Assembly (NCBI GenBank): GCA_001051155.2
Contig: JYIP02000005.1
Coordinates: 1,860,001-1,924,000 of the forward strand
Direction: 5' to 3'
Length of the DNA: 64,000 nucleotides
Source of the DNA: Chrysoporthe austroafricana
Taxonomy: Eukaryota > Ascomycota > Sordariomycetes > Diaporthales > Cryphonectriaceae
The notes beneath the pieces are model-generated. The model was not told the DNA's origin. It was given only the letters and a program-made list of their open reading frames with translations, and did no database searches. Positions 55,601 through 64,000 of the stretch are shown one piece after another; the stretch's first letter is position 1, and the number at the start of each line of letters is the position of its first letter. Both the position numbers and the translations under genes were made by a program.

Positions 55601-58600
55601 GGGCATTCCTAGAAGCTCACCCATCCGAGGAGGATCGAGATCAAAAAAGCTTCTCCACGGAACCTCCGTTCGCTCCGCCCTTTGGATAATGTCTCTCGGA
55701 CAATTGTGGAATTGGCGCAGAGGTGTCATCGTGGGCCACATCCGCTTCTCCGCCATCTTGCAGAGGTTTAAGGCAGTCTTGGCAACCGAAGCCCAGCCCT
55801 TCTTTAGTGCGATCTCAAAGATCGCGCGCAAGATACGTCCTGCCGATTGCGTGACGTAGACCATATCGGCCATCAAAGCCAGACCGTCAAGCTTGAGACG
55901 GGAAATGTACGCCTGGAGGAGCACATTGATCTTGCAGTGCGCCTCTTCAATGCTCTCTTTCACGGGTATTGGCACCCTGGTCAATAGCTTTGCGACCTCA
56001 AGCTTCTCTTCTTGGCGGATGGGAATGTACTTGAACTCAGCACTTAGCGCAAAGACCCGGAAAAGCTCAATGTTGGTGATGGACGGCTGGATGAGGTTAT
56101 TGTACGTTTCCATGGACCCGTACGTTATGTAGTAGTGCGACGCGATTCGTCCGAGTTCAGTGGCCTGCATCTTGCCGGTCTTCTCGTCGTACTTGATCAA
56201 ATTCGCCTTCCGTAGGACGTGTGCCGCAGAATGCACGAGATCCACTCGCTTTTGCTCTAGGCCCTCGTCGTCTTCGTATTCAACACCGACACTGTAAAGA
56301 CCAGGTGACCTGAGCATCCTCACGAACAGATACGTGTAACCCAGCCAGTCGACACCCTCGTCCCGAGTCCGCACATTACCCAGTACGATCTCTGCGTTTA
56401 GATTGTCCACCAAGCGACTAACAAGCTGACTCTCGATGGGCAGTTGCTGATTGATGAGGGACAGGTAGTACTGCATCTCTCCTTGGCTAGTAATGATGAT
56501 ACCTTCGCCAAAAGTGTCATACTGGGGCCGCCCAGCACGACCCAGCATTTGCAGGACATCCTGTGGACTCAGTTCCACCCAGCTACCCTTCTCGGGAGAG
56601 TAGACCTGGGTGCCTTTGATGATGACAGTGTGTGCTGGCAGATTGACACCCCAAGCGAGTGTTGCTGTACAGACAAGGACTTGTATGTGTCCGTCCGCGA
56701 AGAGATCTTCAACATCAGTCCTGTCTGCGCGTCCCATACCAGCATGGTGAATTCCAAGACCATAGGGCAGCAGATCCTTCAGATCTTTGTCAGTAGCTTG
56801 ATCTGAAGCCTCTTGCAGGATCTCGCGACTGCCGACATCACTCTTGAGAATTTGGTTGATAGTGTCCATCTCCATCGCCTTATCACGGATATACTTGGCA
56901 GTTTTTGCGGTCTCCTTCCGTGAATGAACGAAGATCAACATCTGATTCCTGTTCTTGCCAACGTGCTCCAAGACCTTGTTGTACGTGACGTCGTTCATGA
57001 CCTTGAGTTGCTTGATGGCTTTTCTCTCCGTCACACCAATAAACTCCTGTCGCAGAGGACAAGGTCTGTATGTGCCGTCGAAGTGAAATATACCCTTCTC
57101 AGGATCAACCCTCAGGAAACTGGCAACATCTCTGTAGTTGGGCAGGGTAGCTGACAGGCCGATGATTCTCACTGGCTCGCCGGTTTGCTCTGTTTTTCGG
57201 ATGGTACGACTGACGATGCTCTCAAGGACAGGTCCACGATCGTCGTGAAGAAGATGGATCTCGTCAATGCAGATCAGGCGCACGAGATTGGTGTAAGATG
57301 TGTCAGTCGCCTTGCGGGTGATGACATCCCATTTCTCAGGTGTTGTGACGATGACTTGAGTTTCCGCAATCTGCTGCTTGGTAAGTTGACGATCGCCGGT
57401 CAACTCCGATACCTTAATCCCGTACGGTGCCAGGCGCTTGCCAAAGTTGCCTACTTGCTCTTGCACCAGGGCCTTCAAGGGGGCAATGCTGACGATCTTG
57501 AAGGCATCGAGGTCAATTTCTCCCGTCTCTGGATCTCTGTGCTTGCCAATCTCCCGCAACATTGCCAGAAATGCCACGTTCGTCTTTCCAGATCCTGTCG
57601 GTGCACAGACAAGCATGTTTCCATCATCTTCGAAAGCTGAAGGATAGCATCTGGACTGGATCTTGTTGAGAGACTTCACGGTGCTAAAAGGTTCCCGGGC
57701 CCATTCCGGCATTTCAGAGACTGGTATTAAGTTGTCGCTGGGGTCATTGCGCTTCTTGGGAGGCGGGACGTGAATCTCTTCATAGCCTTTGCCAGCCCGT
57801 TTCGTGGAGCCCTCCGGCAATCTAACCTTCGGGTTTGTCATCAAGTGATTTCCTTGATCAAAGACGAGATTGTCCAAATTTATCAACTTTTTCGGTTGCA
57901 GGCCACCGATCAATTGACCTTCTGGGCGTTCCGGCTTCACCTCTTGCTTAAATTCAGTCTTGTCGATGTCCATCTTGATCTCCAGCTTGCCTTTCTTCTC
58001 ATCACCGGTCTTGCCACGAAGCTCGTCGAGAATCCACTGCAAGCCCTCGGATGCCATTTCGCGCTCGATCGTCTCACGTGTCTGTGCTTGCTCGGCGCGA
58101 GCCAGTTTCGTAAGCCACACGACCTTCTCTCTGTTTGCGATGAGTTCCTGGACGACCTCATGGTGCTCGTAGTCAAACAGCTCCATGAGGTCGTTCTCAA
58201 TCTCTCTCAGTTGCTTCTCGTCACCACCCTCCTCGTCTGGCTCTCCAGACAGGATGTGCAGAGCTTGTATGGTCTTGTCGTGTTGTATATGCGCATCTGG
58301 ATATAATCGTCCAATTTGCCGCTGCAGCCAGAAGGCATCGATCTGGAAGGCGGGTATGTAGTTGGTGTCGTTGCTCTTCTTCTGCGCCTTGCCACGTGCT
58401 GGAGCTGAGTCGATGATCATGGCGTCGCCATCGGCCAGACCCGCCTCTTCTTCGTCTCTGTCCTCTCCAGCGCTGCCAGCTGCTGCTTCCTCCTCGAGAC
58501 CTGGGCGGTCTTCCTCGTCTTCATCCTCATCTTCCGAAGAATCCTCGCGGACTTCGTCCACAATGCCCTCTCCGTCCTCGTCTTCATCCTCGAATGCGAC

Positions 58601-59263
58601 GGCAACACCTTGACGGTCATCGATCTCGCCCTCATCCTCGGCAGCTGCCATCTCCTCGTCGTCATCCTCTGCGTCATAGTCCGTGATCTTCTTTCCCAGG
58701 TTCATGAGCTCGTTGAACTCCTTCGGGTTTAATGTCACTCCGAGAAGGTCGTCAATCTCTTTCTTCTTGTCAAAATCTTTCAGGTCCTCATCCTTGAGGT
58801 ACTCTAGCGTTGCATCAGCAGCACTACGCACCACCTCCTGCGGGACATCGCCAAGATTATTGGCCACGATGGTCAAGATCAGGTCAAACGTCGCTCTTGT
58901 CGTCTGTGTCCGTGGTCTGTACCGAAGCCCCTCTACCATAGCTTCGGCGCCTGACAGAATGCCTCCTCCTCTCGACAGGTCCGCGCCCTTCTTCTTCTGC
59001 TGCTGCCGCAGTATATCCTCGCCCTCGCGGGCGTTGCCCCTCTCTACAGCCGGCAGGTTCGACTTTCTCTGCTTCGGTGCAGAGTCGCGAGCGACGCGTG
59101 CGCCCATGTCCGTGATCGAGAGGCGGCCTGCCAGTGACTCAGGGTCGCCAGTGGCCTCGTCCGTCCGTCGCGTCACGAACCGGCGGTCCGCCTGGAGGAC
59201 CAGGTTGGACATCGCCGAGTACTTGTACTGCGATACATCGCGCTGGTAATTTTCGCCAGACAT
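52643..59263 (-). CDS. BRR2: BRR2, U5 snRNP Ski2-like RNA helicase
   Basis: A single uninterrupted 6.6 kb exon encodes 2206 aa, about the size of yeast Brr2 (2163). The N-terminal acidic region (to about 450) holds the plug and PWI-like parts and the start YKYSAMSNLVLQADRR. The first helicase cassette has APTGSGKTNVAF (about 550), DEIHLLHDDRG and a LGRAGRPQYD motif, followed by a Sec63-like unit. The second cassette keeps APTGSGKTVCAEF (about 1405) but has a degenerate DELQLLGGSMG box and FGKALRPSADG in place of the motif VI arginine pattern. It ends in a second Sec63-like unit with VGLDQEPGFEVTV. This asymmetry is normal: only the N-terminal cassette unwinds U4/U6, and the C-terminal one regulates. 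It is essential for spliceosome activation. An intronless gene of this length is notable among intron-bearing neighbours. Confidence 0.97.
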   Translation of the reverse strand: MSGENYQRDVSQYKYSAMSNLVLQADRRFVTRRTDEATGDPESLAGRLSITDMGARVARDSAPKQRKSNLPAVERGNAREGEDILRQQQKKKGADLSRGGGILSGAEAMVEGLRYRPRTQTTRATFDLILTIVANNLGDVPQEVVRSAADATLEYLKDEDLKDFDKKKEIDDLLGVTLNPKEFNELMNLGKKITDYDAEDDDEEMAAAEDEGEIDDRQGVAVAFEDEDEDGEGIVDEVREDSSEDEDEDEEDRPGLEEEAAAGSAGEDRDEEEAGLADGDAMIIDSAPARGKAQKKSNDTNYIPAFQIDAFWLQRQIGRLYPDAHIQHDKTIQALHILSGEPDEEGGDEKQLREIENDLMELFDYEHHEVVQELIANREKVVWLTKLARAEQAQTRETIEREMASEGLQWILDELRGKTGDEKKGKLEIKMDIDKTEFKQEVKPERPEGQLIGGLQPKKLINLDNLVFDQGNHLMTNPKVRLPEGSTKRAGKGYEEIHVPPPKKRNDPSDNLIPVSEMPEWAREPFSTVKSLNKIQSRCYPSAFEDDGNMLVCAPTGSGKTNVAFLAMLREIGKHRDPETGEIDLDAFKIVSIAPLKALVQEQVGNFGKRLAPYGIKVSELTGDRQLTKQQIAETQVIVTTPEKWDVITRKATDTSYTNLVRLICIDEIHLLHDDRGPVLESIVSRTIRKTEQTGEPVRIIGLSATLPNYRDVASFLRVDPEKGIFHFDGTYRPCPLRQEFIGVTERKAIKQLKVMNDVTYNKVLEHVGKNRNQMLIFVHSRKETAKTAKYIRDKAMEMDTINQILKSDVGSREILQEASDQATDKDLKDLLPYGLGIHHAGMGRADRTDVEDLFADGHIQVLVCTATLAWGVNLPAHTVIIKGTQVYSPEKGSWVELSPQDVLQMLGRAGRPQYDTFGEGIIITSQGEMQYYLSLINQQLPIESQLVSRLVDNLNAEIVLGNVRTRDEGVDWLGYTYLFVRMLRSPGLYSVGVEYEDDEGLEQKRVDLVHSAAHVLRKANLIKYDEKTGKMQATELGRIASHYYITYGSMETYNNLIQPSITNIELFRVFALSAEFKYIPIRQEEKLEVAKLLTRVPIPVKESIEEAHCKINVLLQAYISRLKLDGLALMADMVYVTQSAGRILRAIFEIALKKGWASVAKTALNLCKMAEKRMWPTMTPLRQFHNCPRDIIQRAERTEVPWRSFFDLDPPRMGELLGMPKAGRTVVGFVNKFPRVEIQAQIQPLTRSMLRVELTITPNFTWDEEIHGLAESFWIFVEDCDGEEMLFHDTFLLRKDYAEAESNEHIVDFTVPIVDPMPPNYFISVVSDRWMHSETRVAVSFQKLILPEKFPPHTELLDLQPLPASALKVKEYTALYSQWDRFNKIQTQTFNSLYSTDNNVFVGAPTGSGKTVCAEFALLRHWSQSDAGGAVYIAPFQELVDARFQDWQKRLSGLRGGKDIVKLTGETAADLKLLEQGDLILATPIQWDVLSRQWKRRKNVQAVELFIADELQLLGGSMGYVYETIVSRMHYIRTQTELPMRIVGLGVSLANARDVGEWIDAKKHDIYNFSPHVRPIPLELHIQSYTIPHFPSLMLAMARPTYLAITQMSPDRPALVFVPNRKQTRATTRDILTACLAEDDEDRFLHVDAKQIQPLLDRVHEEALAEALSHGVGYYHEALSNDDKRIVKYLYLNGAIQVLVASREVCWELDCFAHLVIVMGTQYFEGREHRYVDYPMTDVLQMFGKALRPSADGRGRGVLMVPGVKREYYKKFLNEALPVESHLHSYLHDAFVTEISTRMIESGDDAINWMTFTYFYRRLLANPSFYGLLDTTQDALSQYLSDLVETTLNELNESKIIEFDEEDGSVTPQNAAMIGAYYNISYITMQTFLLSLSKRTKLKGILEIVTSATEFEAIQIRRHEDSLLRRIYDRVPVKMAQPDFNSPHFKAFVLLQAHFSRMQLPIDLAKDQEVILTKVISLLSATVDILSSDGHLNAMNAMEMSQMVVQAMWDRDSPLKQVPHFTPEIISTVKKFGIKDVFDFTEAMNPDENPQYEELMKAMSFSNKQLTDTANFTNDKYPDISLEFEVEDPENLRAGEPSYLNIQIEREVEEDAEVDLVVHAPFFPAKKTENWWLVVGEESSKTLLAIKRVTVGRQLKVKLEFTVPTPGKHELKLFLMSDSYVGLDQEPGFEVTVAEGMEVDDSDDE

Positions 59264-59814
59264 CTTGACGGCTGTTGGTCTGGACTGGGCTGACGATTGG
59301 GGTATTGTAGAACTTTTTCGAGGCGCGACAGGTTTGGTTTTGTAGCTCTAGGCAGAGGCGTCGGTCGCCACTAGATGGTGGCGAGTTTCCCGTTTACCTG
59401 GCGCGCCGAAGGGTAGAAACTCGATCAGGTCATTACAGCTCTAAGTGAAATGAACGAAGACTGGCCCAAAAGGAGAAGGGTATATTGCAAGAGTCGCAGA
59501 GGCTGTTGGCGAGGACGGAAAGAAAGTGTTGGGGAGTAGTCGTCGCGAAAATGAAGATCGAAGTTGCAGGGATGCGTGCACCTACAGCTGAATCAGCAGG
59601 CTCCACCTTAGCACTCTCTTAGTCTGTACAGGCGTGCTCAGTACGTCGTCCAGTTACTGTAGGGATGAACAAACACCGCAAAAGAAAACATGACCTTCTG
59701 TGGAATCATCCGTTCCACACCTGTACTTGGGATGACCTGGTAATGCCTGTGTATTGGTACTCACAGTGATGGCCCTGGCGCTGAGTGAACATCACGACGC
59801 ACACCACACCGACA
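59264..59814. promoter_or_regulatory. Shared divergent promoter, BRR2 and 517-aa gene
   Basis: 551 bases between opposed start codons. No TATA box recognised. The frame of the 517-aa gene stays open a few codons upstream of its ATG but has only a GTG there. Confidence 0.45.
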
Positions 59815-61368
59815 ATGGCAAATGAGACCACCCAAGCCATCATAACGGCGCTGGAGCAGTATGTGCGGCCTCGCGAGGAAGCAGAACACATCCGGAGAGT
59901 TCTGGCTCTGAACCTACGTTCATGCCATGAAAATGGCCCGCAAAATGCCCCCCTGGCGTTGGCAGGAGCAGACTGCGTCATCAAGACAACAGATGTGCGC
60001 GGGCTTCAGCGGGACTATCTCAAGGCGCTACACGCGAATATCAAGGCACAAAGGGCATACGACGAAGCGGTCAGCCAGAATCAGGCCACGAAGGAGGACA
60101 AAAATGCTAGCGCAAAAAGTCTGAGCGACGCTGGCAGACTAGAGGAGCAAGTCACCGCCATCAAGCTCAAGCAGAAGCAGGAGAGGCTGCAGATTGTTGA
60201 GAGGTACCTTGACCTCCTTAGCCGGGAGCCGGCGGCCGATCCTAGGTTTCTACAACCTGAAGAAGTCTTCAGAGATACTCGACAGCTACCCGAAGTCCCT
60301 AAGGCTGTCATCAGCGGATTCGCGGTGGACAAGGACGCCACCAAAACAGACCTCAGGTCCCTTGTCGACCGGCTCGAGAAGGCAGTGCTGCGGGCCAAGT
60401 TACTACTCAAGAAGGAAGAACAGCTGCTCGAAGAGGTGAAGACCCGCTCCACAGCAACACCTGGCAAGATAAACCCTGGAGCTAGGCTGGCTGCCCTGAG
60501 TGCGACGCGTAACGAACTCATCAGCTGGATGGAAATGGAGCTTGGGAAGGCCTCTGGGGCGGATGAGGGTAAAGAAGATGGAGCAGACGGAACCAGCGGG
60601 AGTCAAAGGAAGGTTGACAAGGCGCATATGGACGAGCAGCTTGTGCTGATCAAGGACAAGTATGCCAATTATGTTACTGCGCGCAAGGGCCTCATCGAGC
60701 TGGTTGCGCAAAGTCCGCAGCTCACGCTCAGGCCGCCGGCAGAGACGAAAGACACTATTCAGTCGGAATCAACGCCACCTGCGCCCTCCACTCATCTCAT
60801 CACTCCCTACATCGAGAGCCTTCTATCCATCGCAAATGAGCAGAAGGCGTCGATCGTGCAGAAATCTCACCTAAACAACGTTCTTGCTAAGCACACCGAG
60901 GCGACCTGTCGGGCGCTGAGCTACCTCGCCGAAGAGAGTCAATTGCTGCCGGACCATCCAGCTCAGAGACGACATGGACGCTCTGGCGGCGACCTCCCTA
61001 ACAAGGGCGGCCACGAAATCAGCGATCGCGTACAGCCGTGGGTAGCTGCTGCCGATTCGGCCAAGCTTGCGACGCTAGAGGCTGTGGCGGAGAAGATCGA
61101 GGAAGGACAGGTCGCACTGGAGAGATCGACGAAACATCTGGCCGAGATTGACCAGCTGTTAGGACGGAATGCGGCTCAGGGAGACGAGTATGTGGATGGA
61201 GATACTACGATGAACGACATTTGGCTCGCTGAGACCGAGTCTCTGAGGAAAACGTCAGAAGCGCCCTCAAGAAGTAGAACTGATACCGCCCAAGAGCCCA
61301 GAGACATCTGGTCAACGTTGAATGGAAACTTGGGTCTCATCAACGCCGATGACGCCTCTCGAAAATAG
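59815..61368 (+). CDS. Coiled-coil protein of unknown function (517 aa)
   Basis: Single exon from the ATG at 59815 to the TAG at 61366-61368, 517 aa. It is mainly alpha-helical and hydrophilic with no signal peptide or membrane segment. An N-terminal helix (TQAIITALEQYVRPREEAEHI) is followed by coiled-coil stretches (LEEQVTAIKLKQKQERLQIV and LRAKLLLKKEEQLLEEVKTR). A Gly/Asp linker leads to a helical C-terminal half with LITPYIESLLSIANEQKASI and LATLEAVAEKIEEGQVALERS. This build recalls spindle, kinetochore or augmin-type structural proteins, but I have no diagnostic motif and do not claim it. It converges on RFC2 with 158 bases between stops. Confidence 0.78.
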   Translation: MANETTQAIITALEQYVRPREEAEHIRRVLALNLRSCHENGPQNAPLALAGADCVIKTTDVRGLQRDYLKALHANIKAQRAYDEAVSQNQATKEDKNASAKSLSDAGRLEEQVTAIKLKQKQERLQIVERYLDLLSREPAADPRFLQPEEVFRDTRQLPEVPKAVISGFAVDKDATKTDLRSLVDRLEKAVLRAKLLLKKEEQLLEEVKTRSTATPGKINPGARLAALSATRNELISWMEMELGKASGADEGKEDGADGTSGSQRKVDKAHMDEQLVLIKDKYANYVTARKGLIELVAQSPQLTLRPPAETKDTIQSESTPPAPSTHLITPYIESLLSIANEQKASIVQKSHLNNVLAKHTEATCRALSYLAEESQLLPDHPAQRRHGRSGGDLPNKGGHEISDRVQPWVAAADSAKLATLEAVAEKIEEGQVALERSTKHLAEIDQLLGRNAAQGDEYVDGDTTMNDIWLAETESLRKTSEAPSRSRTDTAQEPRDIWSTLNGNLGLINADDASRK

Positions 61369-61526
61369 TTGCGAATTACCTGGCAAGGATCTGTACCAAA
61401 AGCAAGCCATTTTGCCACCATCCTCAAGAACGCCAAGCATGTCCATCCCCCTTTTGCTCGTGACATATGCAGCCGGGTATCACCAGAGACTCTTTACTTT
61501 CAGAATCACATCGACGGCTATTCTCC

Positions 61527-62797
61527 CTAGCGCCCAGCCATGATGCTCGATATGCGGAGTGACAGGTCCAGAATCACAAGATGCTCGTCCGCGCCGTCCA
61601 CCAACCGCTTGTCAACCTCTGAGAAGATCATGACGATCTGGTTTTTCTGCACGTCTGGGATCGTCTCGTCGTAGACAATCGCCTGGTACAGCTGGTTGAC
61701 TACCTGGCCAGCACTCCAACCATCCGCAACCATATCCTCCACGACCTTAGACACAGCGGAATATGTGTCTCCAGCCGAGGCTGGTCGGATTGCCTTGACC
61801 AGTCGATCAATTGTGGCGTCCGGTATCACACCCGCAATGTCCTCCACAATCTTGACGGTAACCGGCTTGGAGTCCACGTCCATTTTGTCACCCTCACCAC
61901 CCACAGCAACACTCGCACCGACAAGTCGCGCCGCACTTTGCAGGAAGGTAATAGCCTTACGCAGGTCGCCCTCGCTGCACTTTATCAGCGCATCCACGGC
62001 GCCATCCTCCAACGTCACACCCTCATTCTCAGCGATTTCCTCTAGTCTCTTCTTCGCGTTGCCTTGATCCAAGCTCTTGAATCGGAACTTGCTGCATCTG
62101 CTCGCCAGCGGATCAATGATGCGCGTGACGTAGTTGCAAATCAGACAGAATCGCGTGATCTTGCTGTATGTCTCCATCGTTCGGCGCAGCGCACTCTGCG
62201 CATCCTGTGTCATGCTATCGGCCTCGTCTAGAATGATGATTTTGAAGGGCGGGCAGGGGTAGCGGTCCTTATAGCCGGGCGGGGGACTCGTCAGCTGCAT
62301 GCGCGCAAAGTCCTTGACTTTCTCTCGGACAATGGAGATGCCGCGCTCGTCCGAAGCGTTCAGCTCGAGGACGCGCTGCTTCATGAATTCGGGCCCGTAG
62401 AGCTCCTTGGCGAGGGCGAGGATCGTAGAGGTCTTGCCGGTCCCAGGTGGGCCGTAGAAGAGCATATGAGGCAGCTAATACATGTCAGCCACGATCACAC
62501 ACGGAAGAAGTCGCGCCCGTGAAACAGGTAGTGGCGGCGTACATTGGATGCTTGGAGGGTCCGCTGCAAGACGGTGATGGTGTGGTCTTGGGCAGCGACA
62601 TCATTGAGGTTTTTTGGACGGCTAGGGTACGTCGTTATTGATCCGTTACTCTCGCGGTCATCGTCAGTACCGGAGGCAACGTACTATTTCTCCACCCAAG
62701 GCTGGGCTCTTGGTGTCTCTGGGCCCTTCTTCTCGTGCCTGCTCGAGCCGTTGGCGGCAGCAGCCTTCCTAGCCTTGATGTCGAAGAAACTGGCCAT
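61527..62797 (-). CDS. RFC2: Replication factor C subunit 2, clamp loader
   Basis: Three exons, 62685-62797, 62543-62621 and 61527-62474, give 379 aa (yeast Rfc2 is 353). Exon 1 ends in the invariant PWVEK and exon 2 resumes [20 protein letters not shown]. Exon 3 holds Walker [30 protein letters not shown], Walker [12 protein letters not shown], the SRC arginine-finger motif ASRCSKFRF, and the C-terminal collar domain. The sequence tracks Rfc2 (human RFC4) more closely than the other small subunits. With Rfc1, Rfc3, Rfc4 and Rfc5 it loads PCNA at primer ends; it also serves in the Rad17, Elg1 and Ctf18 loaders. Introns are 63 and 68 nt. A 78-bp-scale coding exon 2 is split mid-codon (TA|C). 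Confidence 0.95.
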
Positions 62798-63548
62798 TTC
62801 GGCTGTCGCAGATTACTTGCGTGATCCGGCAATGATTGTTTAGTGATGACCAGCCTCGTGATAGAAGGAAGAGGGAGTATGGCTAGGATTGGACAGATTT
62901 TGTGGGGTGTTGTCACTGATGTTCAAGTGAAAGAAGTCAATTTACGCGTCGTCCATGGCCGCAACGCGTCTCGAAAAAGCCCCGCCGCTGCAGAGCCAAC
63001 CTGGGAGATGATTGCAGGGGTCCCCCTCAATGCATCTCAGCCTTATACCTTAGGCCGACTGTCGGGGTAAAGCACGGAGGATATCATAGGGTCATAGGGA
63101 GAGCCTTAGTGCCCTTGTCGTCTGGACTGCCAAGGCCTCAACGTGCGCTGTCCTCCCAGCAGATAAATTTCCAAGTGCTGGTGGGGACCTGACTTGCATC
63201 CCATCCAGTCGAATATTTGCGACAGACTGGCACGACAAGGTGATTTCCAGCATTCTTTCCACTACTGGGTAGGCAAGCTCAAGGCTGGCGCCTACTAACC
63301 CAAGACCTTCTGCCCTGCCTACTTGGCCCCGCTTGGCCCATCCCTGCCGACACGCATGGAACCTTAGAATGCTAGCTGCTCAGCCTGTGATACACCCCAC
63401 TTTCTTCGTACGCCTCCAACAAATGACAGCCACTGTGATTGTTAACAACCACAGCATCCCAATCCAGAGCATTCTCATCCATTAGCAGAGCATTTTGGTC
63501 AGACTTATGCGATCCAGCACATCTATCTCGTCCTGAGAAGTGGCCGCC
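62798..63548. promoter_or_regulatory. Divergent promoter region, RFC2 and E2 gene
   Basis: 751 bases between opposed starts. I looked for an MluI-type cell-cycle box (ACGCGT) as expected for RFC2. ACGCGT occurs at 62944-62949 (TTTACGCGTCG) and AACGCGTC near 62962. These may be such sites, by analogy with yeast replication genes, but the match is not proof of function. Confidence 0.4.
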
Positions 63549-64000
63549 ATGGCGGATCAGTCCATCATCAGAATCACCAAGGCATGTTGACTGCTTCGCT
63601 GCGGGGTTGCACCAAGCTTGACGCTCCTGGGCTGGGCTGGTCGCCTGATCCGCTTCCCATCTCGCGATGCTAACTCGGTGGTGCCTGTAGGAGCTGGGCG
63701 AACTCCAGAAGAATGCTGACCTCTGTGCGCACTACCGCCGTCCGACTGATGTCGCCCGAGCTGATCTGCTAACACATGTCTAGCTCTGGCCGTCGCCTGC
63801 CGTGATGCCGACGTTCGCAACATCAGGGCCATCATCATCGGTCCCCACGAGACTCCCTACGAGTTCGGCTTCTTCGAGGTTGGTGTTCACAAATCCCAAC
63901 AGCCCTGGACGGCTTGGAGACTGACGAGCAGCAGTTCACATTCAAGTTTGGCAAAGGTCAGCGTTCGTGGGTGTGTCTGTCGTATTGAGCATACTATACT
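63549..64000 (+). CDS. UBE2Z-like ubiquitin-conjugating enzyme, 5' part only
   Basis: Exons seen: 63549-63581, 63691-63724, 63784-63878 and 63935-63956, then a donor. The window ends inside an intron. The spliced start reads MADQSIIRITKELGELQKNA, then DLSLAVACRDADVRNIRAII, IGPHETPYEFGFFE and FTFKFGK. This is the N-terminal helix and first strands of an E2 fold, and the IGPxETPYxxGFFxF pattern resembles the UBE2Z group. The catalytic Cys lies beyond the window, so activity cannot be checked. Intron 1 (63582-63690) starts with GC rather than GT (AAG/GCATGT) and has a GCTAAC branch site and TAG acceptor. Intron 3 is 56 nt. The reading frame closes only with these junctions. Confidence 0.85.

Overview
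The window is nuclear DNA of a filamentous ascomycete (Pezizomycotina, most likely a Sordariomycete). The evidence is fungal-only gene families (DSC4/DUF1746, SEC66, AMS1-type mannosidase), an arginine-specific carbamoyl-phosphate synthase large chain that carries its own mitochondrial presequence, and many short (50-125 nt) introns with GTRNGT donors and CTAAC/CTRAY branch sites. Coding sequence prefers C/G at third codon positions. No mobile element, CRISPR array, rRNA or convincing tRNA was found.

Layout, left to right. 1-4431 is gene-free but rich in simple tandem repeats and leads into an unrecognised acidic protein (4432-5778, +). A minus-strand block follows: a GPATCH11-like G-patch protein (6451-7659), an ENV7/STK16-type kinase (8227-9741) and a CLIP-170-like CAP-Gly protein (10680-13246). 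A 3 kb gap holds a perfect 15-bp inverted repeat (14848-14887). A small membrane-anchored protein (16320-17360, -) is divergent from NOP14 (17681-20455, +). AMS1-type alpha-mannosidase (22751-26164, +, possibly with an upstream exon) is convergent with the mitochondrial carbamoyl-phosphate synthase large chain (27264-31371, -). Then come cytosolic Phe-tRNA synthetase alpha (32531-34119, -), DSC4 (34605-35806, +), RCL1 (35885-37105, -), a mitochondrial PPR-like protein (37398-39884, +), NPL4 (40268-42304, -), SEC66 (43053-43896, +), a small conserved-looking protein (44404-45047, -), ORC3 (46016-48544, -), a PWWP chromatin protein (49403-51433, -), the spliceosomal helicase BRR2 (52643-59263, -), an unrecognised coiled-coil protein (59815-61368, +), RFC2 (61527-62797, -) and the 5' part of a UBE2Z-like ubiquitin-conjugating enzyme (63549 to the window end, +).

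Most genes are housekeeping: ribosome biogenesis and RNA processing (NOP14, RCL1, BRR2, G-patch protein), translation (FRS2), DNA replication (ORC3, RFC2), ER and membrane protein quality control (NPL4, SEC66, DSC4, an E2), arginine synthesis and vacuolar glycan turnover. They are not an operon or a biosynthetic cluster. Several pairs share divergent promoters (16320/NOP14, FRS2/DSC4, RCL1/PPR, NPL4/SEC66, BRR2/59815, RFC2/E2), and two pairs converge with very short gaps (78 and 158 bp). I reconstructed exon models by hand; each complete spliced CDS is a multiple of three.

I found no clear new multi-gene system. The points most worth a second look are the 40-nt perfect hairpin, the two stop-free multiple-of-three introns and possible N-terminal extension of the mannosidase, a 20-nt microexon in the synthase gene, a GC-AG intron in the E2 gene, and four proteins I cannot assign.
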